From: Rhizobium hidalgonense
GTDB taxonomy: Bacteria; Pseudomonadota; Alphaproteobacteria; Rhizobiales; Rhizobiaceae
Assembly: GCF_002914525.1 (NCBI RefSeq)
Contig: NZ_LODW01000104.1
Coordinates: 1-64,000 of the forward strand
Length of the DNA stretch: 64,000 nucleotides
Reading direction: 5' to 3'
Every line of letters starts with the position of its first letter. The stretch's first letter is position 1. Below the pieces are notes generated by a model that ran no database searches, was not told the DNA's origin, and saw nothing but the letters and a program-made list of their open reading frames with translations. The position numbers were made by a program, and so were the translations under genes. This document shows positions 8,967-17,760 of the stretch, in pieces.

Positions 8967-9020
8967 TTGACAAACAAAATAAGAGAGTTTATCTCATTTT
9001 GCAAATAAGAGAGTTTCTCT
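8967..9020 (+). promoter_or_regulatory. Promoter with overlapping TetR-type operators
   Basis: TTGACA at 8967-8972 is followed after 17 bases by TATCTC at 8990-8995. Two direct copies of AAATAAGAGAGTTT (8977-8990, 9003-9016) cover the promoter; the second forms AAGAGA-gtt-TCTCTT, a perfect dyad. Confidence 0.6.
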
Positions 9021-9048
9021 TGTTTACCCCGTCGGAAGGAGCTTCGAC

Positions 9049-9531
9049 ATGCAGATCGTCCTCATCCTCTCGCTGGTGGCCGCCGCCATCGGTAGCGGCC
9101 TCGTCGCCGGCATCTTCTTCGCCTTCTCGACCTTCATCATGACCGCCTTCTCGCGCATCCCGGCCGAACAGGGCATTGCCGCGATGAACTCGATCAACGT
9201 GACGATCGTCCGCTCGCCCTTCATGGCGCTTTTCGTGCCGACAGCAATCCTCTGCCTCGTCATCGCAGTGCTGGCACTGATGAACTGGCGCGGCGGCGCA
9301 TCCGCGCTGATGCTGGCGGGTGCTGCCCTCTATGTCTTCGCTTCCTTCCTCTCGACCATCATCTTCAACGTGCCGATGAACGATGCGCTTGATAAGGTCA
9401 GCGGCGGCGGTCCGGAAGCGGCGGCGCTCTGGAGCACCTATATCCGGGAATGGACATGGTGGAACCACGTGCGGACGGTGGCCTCGCTGCTTGCCGCGGT
9501 CGCCTTCGTGCGGGCGCTGATGCTGGTGTGA
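9049..9531 (+). CDS. DUF1772 membrane protein
   Basis: The 160-residue protein has four predicted membrane helices (about residues 4-28, 54-78, 84-105, 138-158) and the family-type stretch NVPMNDALD followed by WTWWNHVRT. DUF1772 proteins are related to anthrone-oxygenase-like proteins, but the bacterial function is unknown. GGAAGGAG precedes the ATG. It is divergent from the TetR gene and presumably controlled by it. Confidence 0.85.
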   Translation: MQIVLILSLVAAAIGSGLVAGIFFAFSTFIMTAFSRIPAEQGIAAMNSINVTIVRSPFMALFVPTAILCLVIAVLALMNWRGGASALMLAGAALYVFASFLSTIIFNVPMNDALDKVSGGGPEAAALWSTYIREWTWWNHVRTVASLLAAVAFVRALMLV

Positions 9532-9544
9532 GAAGCATTCAAGA

Positions 9545-9680
9545 GAGCCTCATCCTGAGGGGCTTCGAGGGACGGGGCGGGCATGCCGCCTTCTGATGTT
9601 TGCGAGGAGCACCGTTGTAGTGCGTCCTTCAACTACCCTCATTCCTGTGCCTGTCACAGGAATGAGGGTGGGGATATGAC
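9545..9680. repeat. Two palindromic repeat units between converging genes
   Basis: A CCTCATCCTGAGG dyad lies at about 9550, and a CTCATTCCTGTG..CACAGGAATGAG hairpin at about 9639-9668 carries the same core as the repeats at 43-156. No gene is seen in 9532-9755. Confidence 0.65.
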
Positions 9681-9755
9681 GGCGCCCAGCAACGACCTGC
9701 GTGATGCCCGAGTATGACGAAGGAGAAGCCGACGAACTTTGTCAGCCGCCACCGC

Positions 9756-10292
9756 CTACGCCTGCTGGCAAAAAGCGATGCGGTTGCTGAAGGGGTCGAT
9801 GACCATCATCTCAAGTCCCCACGGCGCCTCCTCCACGCCGGGGTTCATATAGCGGTAGTCCTTGCCGGCAAGTTCGGCGTGGTAGGCCCGCACATTGGCG
9901 ACGCGGACGAAAGCCTTGGCGCCGGGGCTGGCGTCGCCGGAATGTTCGCTTAAGTGCAGCGCCATGCCGTCGCGCGAGACCTGGCAATAGAGCGGGGAGT
10001 TTTCGCCGAAGCGATGCTCCCAATCGAGATTGAAGCCGAGAAAGCCGCAATAAAACTCCATGGCCTTTTCCACGGAGAAGATGCGGAAGATCGGCATCGG
10101 CGGCTCGATACGAACAGCGGAGCCGGAAGCGCCCGCCGCATCGATCTTGGCCGAGAGGATATTCCATTGTTCGAGCCCGAACTGTCGGGCGACGATTTCG
10201 AGCGTTTCGCTGTGGCTGAGTGATATGTCGCGGTCGGCAAGGGCCTGCCGCAATGTCTTTGCCATGAGCTTGGCATCGCGAAAATCGCGCAT
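9756..10292 (-). CDS. Glyoxalase/VOC superfamily protein
   Basis: The 178-residue protein has an N-terminal helical domain of about 55 residues (MRDFRDAKLMAKTLRQALAD) of the kind found in a glyoxalase-related subgroup, followed by one VOC beta-alpha-beta domain (IFRIFSVEKAMEFYCGFLGF; ending VIDPFSNRIAFCQ). VOC proteins include bleomycin-binding and metal-dependent enzymes; the substrate is unknown. I chose ATG 10292 as the natural start of the N-terminal domain; ATG 10316 is possible. Confidence 0.82.
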   Translation of the reverse strand: MRDFRDAKLMAKTLRQALADRDISLSHSETLEIVARQFGLEQWNILSAKIDAAGASGSAVRIEPPMPIFRIFSVEKAMEFYCGFLGFNLDWEHRFGENSPLYCQVSRDGMALHLSEHSGDASPGAKAFVRVANVRAYHAELAGKDYRYMNPGVEEAPWGLEMMVIDPFSNRIAFCQQA

Positions 10293-10495
10293 AGTGGATC
10301 CTTCCGTCGGCGGCAAACAGGACGATCAGTGCCCGCGTCTGCTGACCCGTTCGCCATCGATCGCCAAACGGCAAGGGATGTGAAGGATGTTCTCTGGATG
10401 CATTCACCATAACGCCAAAGTGTCAAACATCGGGCGTCGCGGGGCGGCTGGCCGCATCCGGCCGAGGGCGATAGTATGAGAGGATCGATCGCCGA

Positions 10496-11674
10496 TCAAG
10501 ACGCGGTGCGCGACACCTCGACCGGCACCGCCTGCAGGTGGCCGGCAAGCTCGACGCGGTTGCGGCCGCCACGCTTGGCGGCGTAGAGCGCCTTGTCGGC
10601 GGCGCTCAGCATGGCGTCGAAATCCAGGCTCTTGGCACGCCCGGGCGCGACGCCGACGCTGACGGTGCATGTCAGCACCCCGTCATCGATATCAATCTCG
10701 CGCGCCTCGAAAGCCCTGCGGATGCGCTCGGCCGCCAGTTCCGCCCGACCCGGCATGGTCTCTTTCAGCACCAGCGCGAACTCCTCACCGCCCAAGCGTG
10801 CGGCGATGTCACCGGCGCGGCAATGGCTAGCGAGCTCGGCGGCAAAGTCCTTGATCACGCGGTCGCCGATCGCATGGCCATAACGGTCGTTGACGGATTT
10901 GAAGTGGTCGATATCGAAGACGATGACGGCGGTGGTCGAGCCCATCGGGCGCGTGCCGTATTGATCGAACAGGGCGCGGCGGTTGAGCAGACCGGTCAGC
11001 GGATCGGTGATCGCCTCCAGACGATGGCGGGCGGCAAGCCGCCACTGATGCAGCGCCAGCGACAGCGCGCCGATCCCGGTCATGCCGGCGATGCAGACGG
11101 CCAGACTCAGATCTTCGGCCCAGTTGTTCGGCGCCTTGCCCAGCACCAGCTTGCCATCGGAGATCAGCACGGCGGCGCAAAGGACGAAGGAGATCGCCGT
11201 CAGCGTGTAGAGCACGGTGATGCCGAGGATCGGGGCCGGCGCCTCGGCACGGGCCAGCCAATATTGCCGGGCGGTGGCAAAGAGCAGCAGGGCAATGGCA
11301 AGATTGTCGGCGATGAAGGCCAGGCCGTCATAACCCGACAGCATCGGCGCGACGGAGAAGACTATCGCAGCGAGCGCTCGGATCGAGATGGCCGGAACGG
11401 ACAGCCGGCCGGTGAGAAACTGTCTGCCGGCGCCCCAGATCGTCGCAAAACCGGCATGGAACAGCACGAAATTGGCCACACCCAGCCATATCTCCGGCCT
11501 GTTCACATAGGCGCCGTAGACAAAAATGCCGCCGATGACGAGGACCAGACCGATGGTGGCGGTGAGCAGCACCGTTTCCGCCCGGCGCGCGAGCCAGCTG
11601 CCCATCAAGGTCACGGCCAGACATGCCGTGGAGACGCCAAGCGCCAACAAAAGGGAGTTATAGTCAAGCATCAT
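10496..11674 (-). CDS. Membrane-bound diguanylate cyclase (GGDEF)
   Basis: The 392-residue protein has about six membrane helices over residues 5-205 and a C-terminal GGDEF domain from about residue 220 (DPLTGLLNRRALFDQYG). The active-site motif reads GGEEF (in ARLGGEEFALVL), a catalytically competent variant, preceded by FDIDHFKSVNDRYGHAIGD. It should make cyclic di-GMP from two GTP at the inner membrane. No clear RxxD inhibitory site was seen before the motif. The start may be this ATG or the next codon. Monocistronic; signal unknown. Confidence 0.9.
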   Translation of the reverse strand: MMLDYNSLLLALGVSTACLAVTLMGSWLARRAETVLLTATIGLVLVIGGIFVYGAYVNRPEIWLGVANFVLFHAGFATIWGAGRQFLTGRLSVPAISIRALAAIVFSVAPMLSGYDGLAFIADNLAIALLLFATARQYWLARAEAPAPILGITVLYTLTAISFVLCAAVLISDGKLVLGKAPNNWAEDLSLAVCIAGMTGIGALSLALHQWRLAARHRLEAITDPLTGLLNRRALFDQYGTRPMGSTTAVIVFDIDHFKSVNDRYGHAIGDRVIKDFAAELASHCRAGDIAARLGGEEFALVLKETMPGRAELAAERIRRAFEAREIDIDDGVLTCTVSVGVAPGRAKSLDFDAMLSAADKALYAAKRGGRNRVELAGHLQAVPVEVSRTAS

Positions 11675-11845
11675 GCTTTTTCAGTCTCCGCGACTGCAAC
11701 CACCGGATAATGTTTGACAACCTATGGGATCAGCGGTGAGGAATGTCTTATGCATTCCATTAAAAAATGATGCACTGCACACGGAAATGTTAGCGGGGTA
11801 ACTTGGGACTTTAAAAGGATCAGGCTGCGTCGCGCTTAGCTCTCC

Positions 11846-11895
11846 AGAGCATGATGCCGAAAAGTGTGAGCGGTTTTCGGACAACATCATGCTCT
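11846..11895. repeat. Palindromic repeat with AGAGCATGATG arms
   Basis: AGAGCATGATG and CATCATGCTCT arms flank an inner CCGAAAA..TTTTCGG stem. It is a widespread type of rhizobial intergenic hairpin. Confidence 0.75.
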
Positions 11896-11908
11896 AACTA
11901 TCTAATTT

Positions 11909-11958
11909 AGAACAGGATTCAGATTTTAGGCCGACCCGGTCTAAAATCATCCTGTTCT
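11909..11958. repeat. Palindromic repeat with AGAACAGG arms
   Basis: AGAACAGG..CCTGTTCT outer arms and ATTTTAG..CTAAAAT inner arms form a hairpin directly beside the previous one. It overlaps the last codons of the membrane-protein gene at 11947-12318. Between 11675 and 11845 I see only non-coding sequence. Confidence 0.7.
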
Positions 11959-12318
11959 GGCGAGACAGGCCGCCTGCTGTTTGCGGTCTTCGATAAAGGC
12001 GCGAGCAAGGTTTGCTGCAACCGCAACGCATATGACGGCGCAGGCAATCGCGCACACCAGCCTTGCCCGCTCGCGCCAATTCAAGGCGTTGACGACAAAT
12101 CCTGCTCCGTAGAGGAGAAGCGCGGGGATGGCGAAGATCACAACATTGGCCAAGCCGTCGCAGTCCAGCGCGTCGATACCCAGCGTCGCCTGGTATTCAT
12201 TGGGCGGCATCAGGGCAGCAAGCAGCGCCAACGGCAAACCCAGCACCAGTATGGTCCAGCCCAGTACTCGACCAAGGCGGCCTTTCGGTGCTGCGGAGTA
12301 ACGACCCTTATCGCTCAT
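11947..12318 (-). CDS. Small membrane protein of unknown function
   Basis: The 123-residue protein has three hydrophobic helices (about residues 19-37, 61-82, 88-108). I do not recognise the family. Its last codons and TGA lie inside the AGAACAGG palindromic repeat, so the present C-terminus (ARTG) seems to come from repeat insertion. It is the last gene of a minus-strand run after pyrC and another small membrane protein, 58 bases away. Confidence 0.6.
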   Translation of the reverse strand: MSDKGRYSAAPKGRLGRVLGWTILVLGLPLALLAALMPPNEYQATLGIDALDCDGLANVVIFAIPALLLYGAGFVVNALNWRERARLVCAIACAVICVAVAANLARAFIEDRKQQAACLARTG

Positions 12319-12376
12319 GATTGCCCGGATGGCTCTACGATATCAGGTGCCAGCTTCATCAAAACGGTGCCCCTGT

Positions 12377-12622
12377 TCATTGATGCGCTCCTCCGCTTCC
12401 GTCGCCGTGCCATGTTGGCCAATCGCCGCCCTCCGTGCGTTCGAATTGAACACCGCTCGGTGCGCCGTTCTCCGACGTTGCCGGCCGAGACCTCCGCCGC
12501 GCCCGCTCCTGCGAGAGATAGGAGAGGAAAATGACACTGGCGATCAACATCGAGCCGCAAATGACACCGGCCCCGATCAACATGATCGTCCAGATATCCG
12601 GCCAGGAATTGCTGATCTGCAT
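12377..12622 (-). CDS. Small single-helix membrane protein
   Basis: The 81-residue protein has one membrane helix (about residues 11-35, IMLIGAGVICGSMLIASVIF) followed by a basic, then polar tail. Function unknown. It lies 44 bases after pyrC on the same strand and may be read through from it. Overlapping frames on both strands are weaker. Confidence 0.55.
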   Translation of the reverse strand: MQISNSWPDIWTIMLIGAGVICGSMLIASVIFLSYLSQERARRRSRPATSENGAPSGVQFERTEGGDWPTWHGDGSGGAHQ

Positions 12623-12666
12623 CGGCTACCTCTTCCCCAGAGTGTGCGGGCGGCGCCGTCGGGCGC

Positions 12667-13707
12667 CTACCCCACCACCTGCCAATGCAGCGGAAACATC
12701 GGATCGAACACCGTCACCGGGCCGGCGCCGGTTTCGATCCTGGCGGGGAAGACGACCGGCTCGGCCTGCTTGGACAAGGTGATGCGTTCCTCGTTCGGCT
12801 GAAGGCCGTACCAGGCCGGTCCGTTCAGCGAGGCGAAGGCTTCGAGATTTTCCAGCGCGCCCTCCTGTTCGAAGACATGGGCAAGGCAGCTCATCGTATT
12901 GATCGAGGTGTAGATGCCGGCGCAGCCGCAGGCGCATTCCTTCAGCGGATCGACATGCGGGGCGGAATCGGTGCCGAGGAAGAAGCGCGGATCACCGCTG
13001 ACGGCGGCGGCGCGCAGCGCCAGCCGGTGGTTCTCGCGCTTGGCGACCGGCAGGCAGTAATAATGCGGGCGGATGCCGCCGACCAGGATCGCGTTGCGGT
13101 TGATGATCAGATGGTGGGTGGTGATCGAGCCGGCGAGATTTGATTTGGCAGCCTTGATGTAGTCGATGCCGTCCGAGGTCGTTACATGTTCCATCGTCAC
13201 CTTCAACTCGGGCAGGCGTTTGCGCAGCGGATCGAGCACGGTGTCGATGAAGACGGCTTCGCGGTCGAAGATATCGACATCGGGCGTCGTCACCTCGCCA
13301 TGGACGCAGAGGGGCAGGCCGATCGCAGCCATGCGCTCCAGCACCGGCATCGCCTTTTCCATGTCGCGCACGCCGCCATGCGAATTGGTGGTGGCGCCGG
13401 CCGGATATAGCTTGACCGCGGTGATCAGGCCGCTTTTGGCGCCCGCCTCGACATCGTCGGGGCTGGTATGTTCGGTGAGATAAAGCGTCATCAGCGGCTG
13501 GAAGCGATGGCCGGCCGGCAGCGCCCTGAGGACGCGCTCACGATAGGCCGTCGCATCTGCTGTGGTGACGACGGGCGGCACGAGGTTGGGCATGATGATG
13601 GCGCGGGCGAAGGTGCGGCTCGTATCGGCGATCACGCCTTCCAGCATGGCGCCGTCGCGCAGATGCAGGTGCCAGTCGTCAGGGCGGCGGATGGTGATCG
13701 ATTGCAT
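12667..13707 (-). CDS. pyrC: Dihydroorotase, class II
   Basis: This 346-residue zinc enzyme cyclises carbamoyl aspartate in pyrimidine synthesis. It starts like E. coli PyrC with RRPDDWHLHLRDG (zinc-binding HxH), and has the carboxylated-lysine region KLYPAGATTNS near residue 102, later metal histidines in VTMEHVTT and TTHHLIINRNA, and the catalytic Asp in FLGTDSAPH. pyrE is also in the window, but separate. It lies between frcK and two small membrane proteins on the same strand. Confidence 0.95.
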   Translation of the reverse strand: MQSITIRRPDDWHLHLRDGAMLEGVIADTSRTFARAIIMPNLVPPVVTTADATAYRERVLRALPAGHRFQPLMTLYLTEHTSPDDVEAGAKSGLITAVKLYPAGATTNSHGGVRDMEKAMPVLERMAAIGLPLCVHGEVTTPDVDIFDREAVFIDTVLDPLRKRLPELKVTMEHVTTSDGIDYIKAAKSNLAGSITTHHLIINRNAILVGGIRPHYYCLPVAKRENHRLALRAAAVSGDPRFFLGTDSAPHVDPLKECACGCAGIYTSINTMSCLAHVFEQEGALENLEAFASLNGPAWYGLQPNEERITLSKQAEPVVFPARIETGAGPVTVFDPMFPLHWQVVG

Positions 13708-13779
13708 GGCAGGCCTCCGAAGCGATGCGTCTGCGGCTTCGATACCACTATCCCTTATGAGAAAACAATCACCGTGGGA

Positions 13780-14412
13780 TCACGCCAGCGCGATCTCCAG
13801 CGTCACATCGGCCGGGCGGCGGTTTTCGAGGATCAGCCGGCCGTTCGGCAGGTCGTTGCCGTAGACCTTGGCGCTCGCCTCTTCCTCGGTCAGCTTATAA
13901 CCGCGCCAGCGATCCCAAAGGCGCTCTTCCAGCACCTCGATCGGCGGGGCGAGCATGATCGTGTAGTCGAAGATGCCGTCGAGTTCGGCCCATTTGCCCT
14001 GGGTGAAGAGCAGATAATTGCCCTCGACAATGATGAAACGGTCCTTCGGATCGATCGGCCGGGCCGAGGCAATCGCAAGCTCGCGCGAGCGGTCGAAAAC
14101 GGGGACGAGAACCTCTTGATCGGCCGGTCTGACGGCACGGACGATATCGAGGAAGCCGCGGACATCGAAGGTTTCAGGGATGCCCTTGCGCGCCAAAAGG
14201 CCACGTTCGATCAGGATGGCGTTATCCATGTGGAAGCCGTCCATCGGCAGAACAGCGGCGCTTTCGCCCCTGGCTTTCAACGCCACCGCCAGATTGTCGG
14301 CCATGGTCGACTTGCCCGAACCCGGCGGCCCGGCGACGCCGACCAGGAAACGTTTGGCATCGCCGGCGCGGCCGATAAGCTCGCCGGCGATGTCATCGAT
14401 GCGTACGCTCAT
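13780..14412 (-). CDS. frcK: Fructose-transport-linked nucleoside/sugar kinase FrcK
   Basis: The 210-residue P-loop kinase of the uridine/pantothenate-kinase type has Walker A GPPGSGKST at residue 28 and a switch region ending FIIVEGNYLL. It overlaps frcA by four bases, as in the Sinorhizobium meliloti frcBCAK operon, where FrcK is a putative kinase not required for uptake itself. Its true substrate is not established by sequence. Translation coupling to frcA is likely. Confidence 0.87.
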   Translation of the reverse strand: MSVRIDDIAGELIGRAGDAKRFLVGVAGPPGSGKSTMADNLAVALKARGESAAVLPMDGFHMDNAILIERGLLARKGIPETFDVRGFLDIVRAVRPADQEVLVPVFDRSRELAIASARPIDPKDRFIIVEGNYLLFTQGKWAELDGIFDYTIMLAPPIEVLEERLWDRWRGYKLTEEEASAKVYGNDLPNGRLILENRRPADVTLEIALA

Positions 14413-15191
14413 GCAGCGACAGGCTCCGTCGGCACCGCCTTGGCGCCGGTCATGAAGGCGACGGCATCGGACATGGTGTATTCCTTCGGATCGATCACCG
14501 TCAGGCGCCGGCCGAGACGGTGGATATGGATCCGGTCGGCGACCTCGAAGACATGCGGCATGTTGTGCGAGATCAGCACGATCGGCAGGCCGCGGGCTCT
14601 GACGTCGAGGATCAGTTCCAGCACGCGGCGGCTTTCCTTGACGCCTAGGGCGGCCGTCGGTTCGTCCATGATGATGACCTTCGAGCCGAAGGCGGCGGCG
14701 CGGGCAACCGCGACACCCTGGCGCTGACCGCCGGACAGCGTTTCCACCGCCTGGTTGATGTTCTGGATGGTCATCAGGCCGAGTTCGGAGAGCTTGTTGC
14801 GCGCCAGCTTTTCCATGGCCGGCCGGTCGAGCATGCGAAACAGCGAGCCGAGCGGCCCTTTTTTGCGGATCTCGCGGCCGAGGAACATATTGTCGGCGAT
14901 CGACAGCGCCGGCGACAGAGCGAGGTTCTGGTAGACGGTCTCGATGCCGGCCTCGCGCGCTTCCATCGGCGAGCGGAATTGCACCTGCTTGCCTTCCAGG
15001 GTGATTACGCCCTCGTCCGGGGTGACGGCGCCCGAAATCGCCTTGATCAGCGAGGATTTGCCGGCGCCGTTATCGCCGATGACGGCAAGGATTTCACCCG
15101 GATAGAGGTCGAAATCGGCATTGTCGAGCGCGGTCACGCGGCCATAACGCTTGACCAGACCGCGGGCGGTGAGAAGGGGTTCGCGAGCCAT
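14409..15191 (-). CDS. frcA: Fructose ABC transporter ATP-binding protein
   Basis: This 260-residue single-domain ABC ATPase of the CUT2 sugar group powers fructose import. Walker A GDNGAGKSSLIKA (about residue 38), signature LSGGQRQGVAVARA (about 145) and Walker B VIIMDEPTAALG (about 164) are intact. Most CUT2 ATPases are tandem 500-residue proteins; a half-size one is characteristic of Frc. I chose ATG 15191 over a longer frame that runs into frcC. Two bases separate it from the frcC stop. Confidence 0.93.
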   Translation of the reverse strand: MAREPLLTARGLVKRYGRVTALDNADFDLYPGEILAVIGDNGAGKSSLIKAISGAVTPDEGVITLEGKQVQFRSPMEAREAGIETVYQNLALSPALSIADNMFLGREIRKKGPLGSLFRMLDRPAMEKLARNKLSELGLMTIQNINQAVETLSGGQRQGVAVARAAAFGSKVIIMDEPTAALGVKESRRVLELILDVRARGLPIVLISHNMPHVFEVADRIHIHRLGRRLTVIDPKEYTMSDAVAFMTGAKAVPTEPVAA

Positions 15192-15193
15192 GA

Positions 15194-16258
15194 TTACACC
15201 GAAACCTTTCTGATCCACTGGTCGATGGCGACGGCGGCGATGATCAGCACGCCAGTCAAAAGCACTTTCCATTGCGGGTCGGCGCCGAGCATGTTGAGGC
15301 CCATGGACACGACACCGACGATCATGGCGCCGAAGAGCGTGCCGAGAATGGAGCCGCGGCCGCCGAACAGCGAGATGCCGCCGATCACAGTCGCGGTGAT
15401 CGCCTGGAGGTTATAATCGGTGACCGCCGAGGACGGCGAGATCGAGCCGTTGCGGCCGATCGAAACCCAGGCGGCGAAGGCGGCGATAACGCCCGAAATC
15501 GTGTAGACCGTGAGCAGCACCTTCTTGGTCTGGATGCCGGAGAGCTTGGCCGCCTCCGGATCGTCGCCGACGGCATAGACATGCCGGCCCCAGGCGGTGT
15601 GATTGAGCACGTACCAGAGCACGAGGACGAGCAGCACCATGGCGATGACGCCCAGCGTCAGCACGGCGCTGCCGAGCCTGAAGCTTGCAGCGAAAAGATG
15701 CAGCAGCGGCGCCTGTTCATCGACGTCGGTGTCGCGGATCGTCTCATTGGCCGAATAGATGAAATTCGTCGCCATGACGATATTCCAGGTGCCGAGCGTG
15801 ACGATGAAGGGCGGCAGCTTCATGAAGGCGACGAGAAAGCCGTTCAGCAATCCGCAGAGGCCGCCGACGAGGAGGCCGCCTACGACCGCGATCGGTGTCG
15901 GTATGCCGTAAGTGATGGCGACATTGCCCATGATCACCGCCGAGATCACCATGATGACGCCGATCGAAAGATCGATGCCGGCGGTCAGGATGACCAGCGT
16001 CTGGGCGGCGCCGAGAATGCCGACGATGGCGATCTGCTGCAGGATCAGCGTCAGAGTGTAGGACGAAAAGAACCGTCCGCCGATCGTGGCCCCGAAAATG
16101 ATGATTGCCAGCACCAGCACGATCAGCGGCACGGCGGCCGGCGTCGAGTGCAGAAAATGCTGGGCACGCTTGATCAGCGAGACATCTTGGTGCTCGAAGG
16201 AGGCGACGCTCTTGTCGCTGCCGTCGAGGACGCGTTCGAATTCCTGTGTTCCGGTCAT
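15194..16258 (-). CDS. frcC: Fructose ABC transporter permease
   Basis: The 354-residue CUT2 permease has about nine to ten membrane helices from residue 37 on and the conserved blocks GIDLSIGVIMVISAVIMGN, PPFIVTLGT and GGISLFGGRGSI. It forms the membrane channel with FrcA and receives fructose from FrcB. I chose ATG 16258, preceded by GGAGGAA on the minus strand; longer in-frame upstream starts cross a terminator hairpin. It is the second gene of the frc operon. Confidence 0.93.
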   Translation of the reverse strand: MTGTQEFERVLDGSDKSVASFEHQDVSLIKRAQHFLHSTPAAVPLIVLVLAIIIFGATIGGRFFSSYTLTLILQQIAIVGILGAAQTLVILTAGIDLSIGVIMVISAVIMGNVAITYGIPTPIAVVGGLLVGGLCGLLNGFLVAFMKLPPFIVTLGTWNIVMATNFIYSANETIRDTDVDEQAPLLHLFAASFRLGSAVLTLGVIAMVLLVLVLWYVLNHTAWGRHVYAVGDDPEAAKLSGIQTKKVLLTVYTISGVIAAFAAWVSIGRNGSISPSSAVTDYNLQAITATVIGGISLFGGRGSILGTLFGAMIVGVVSMGLNMLGADPQWKVLLTGVLIIAAVAIDQWIRKVSV

Positions 16259-16362
16259 GGTTCCTCCTCCGCATCCGCGCACCGAACTCGCGCGGGGGCC
16301 GTCACCGATATCCTTCCGGTCTTTGCTGAGCCGGTTCGTGAGGCGACGGCACATCGTCCGTC

Positions 16363-16392
16363 GAAAACGGCCGGGGATCAAGCCCCGGCCGT
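16363..16392 (-). terminator. Attenuating hairpin between frcB and frcC
   Basis: ACGGCCGGGG, a six-base loop and CCCCGGCCGT are followed on the minus strand by TTTT, 20 bases after the frcB stop. Such a hairpin after a binding-protein gene normally stabilises its mRNA and lowers read-through, giving excess binding protein. Confidence 0.75.
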
Positions 16393-16412
16393 CTGCTTTC
16401 AATAAAGCGGGC

Positions 16413-17432
16413 TCAGCCCCAGCACTTGTCGGTGCCTTCCTTGGTGTCGATAGACTTGACGCCGGAAACCGGCTTGTCGGTGACGAGCGAGACGCCGGTG
16501 TCGAAGAACGACTTACCTTCGGTCGGCTTCGGCTTTTCACCGGAGTCGGCGAACTTCTTGATCGCCTCGATGCCGAGCGACGCCATCAGCAGCGGATATT
16601 GCTGCGAGGTGGCGCCGATGACGCCTTCCTTGACCGACTTCACGCCGGGGCAACCGCCGTCGACCGAGACGATCAGCACGTTCTTTTCCATGCCGACGGC
16701 CTTCAGCGCCTGGTAGGCGCCGACAGCGGCTGGCTCGTTGATCGTGTGGATGACGTTGATGCCAGGATCCTTCTGGAGAAGGTTTTCCATGGCCTTTCGG
16801 CCGCCTTCTTCATTGCCGTTGGTCACGTCATGGCCGACGATGCGCTTGTCGTCTTCGTCGCCGATCTTGTCCGGGTTCTTCGGGTCGATGCCGAAGCCCA
16901 TCATGAAGCCCTGGTCGCGCAGAACGTCGACCGTCGGCTGCGACGGGGTCAGGTCGAGGAAGCCGACCTTGGCATCCTTGGCCTTGTCGCCCATGGTTTC
17001 CTTGGCCCACTGGCCGATCAGCTTGCCGGCGAGCAGGTTGTCGGTGGCGAAGGTGGCGTCAGCGGCATCGGCCGGTTCCAGCGGCGTGTCGAGGGCGATG
17101 ACCAGCAGGCCGGCGTCGCGGGCCTTCTTGACCGCAGGCACGATGCCCTTGGTGTCCGAAGCCGTCAGCAGGATGCCCTTTGCGCCGTCGGCAATGCAGC
17201 TTTCGATCGCTGCAACCTGGCTTTCGCTGTCACCGTCGATCTTGCCGGCATAGGACTTCAGCGAAACGCCGAGTTCCTTGGCCTTGGCCGTCGCACCTTC
17301 CTTCATCTTGACGAAGAAGGGGTTGGTGTCGGTCTTGGTGATCAGGCAGGCGGAAACGTCAGCCGCCATCGCCGGAGCGGAAAAAGCAACACCGAGCGCC
17401 AGCGCGCCGAAAGCGAGAACAGATTTCTTCAT
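16413..17432 (-). CDS. frcB: Fructose ABC transporter periplasmic binding protein
   Basis: The 339-residue type I sugar-binding protein carries a Sec signal peptide (MKKSVLAFGALALGVAFSAPAMA, cleavage after about residue 23). The mature domain begins with ACLITKTDTNPFFVKMKEG, typical of ribose/fructose binders, and ends with two C-terminal cysteines' worth of the family (KCWG). It delivers fructose to FrcC/FrcA. ATG 17432 is preceded by GGGAGGA on its strand. It is the first gene of frcBCAK and divergent from frcR. Confidence 0.94.
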   Translation of the reverse strand: MKKSVLAFGALALGVAFSAPAMAADVSACLITKTDTNPFFVKMKEGATAKAKELGVSLKSYAGKIDGDSESQVAAIESCIADGAKGILLTASDTKGIVPAVKKARDAGLLVIALDTPLEPADAADATFATDNLLAGKLIGQWAKETMGDKAKDAKVGFLDLTPSQPTVDVLRDQGFMMGFGIDPKNPDKIGDEDDKRIVGHDVTNGNEEGGRKAMENLLQKDPGINVIHTINEPAAVGAYQALKAVGMEKNVLIVSVDGGCPGVKSVKEGVIGATSQQYPLLMASLGIEAIKKFADSGEKPKPTEGKSFFDTGVSLVTDKPVSGVKSIDTKEGTDKCWG

Positions 17433-17589
17433 GGAACTCCTCCCAGAGTTTGCCGGCACCGCCCGTGCGGGGCCGGAATTTAAGATATGACACTTTGCCG
17501 TGGATTGTTAAGCGCCCAAAGCCGTCCCGTGTCCTTGACGAGGGCAATTAAGAGCGAAAAGAAATCGCCTTGTCAATAAATAAATCCAA

Positions 17590-17606
17590 TTGAATTATTA
17601 ATTCGA
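17590..17606. promoter_or_regulatory. Candidate FrcR operator
   Basis: TTGAATTA-T-TAATTCGA is a 17-base dyad with one mismatch, in the 328-base gap between frcB and frcR. It lies in an AT-rich patch (17560-17610) that is likely the frcB promoter. The rest of the gap shows no gene. Confidence 0.45.
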
Positions 17607-17760
17607 TGTGGCATGCTCCGTTCAAATCGGGGCGTGCAGCGCCGCGCGTGTTTACAGACGCGCAAAAGGACACTGCACCATTTTGAACTGCCGCATGATT
17701 GCGTAAATCGATTCCGATCCAAGCAATCCTGCAGGGGGCCAACGCTCGGGAGGAGCGGCC

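Noticed and set aside
10538..11710. A 390-codon plus-strand frame
   Set aside because: Antisense to the GGDEF gene, His/Asp/Arg rich and not family-like.
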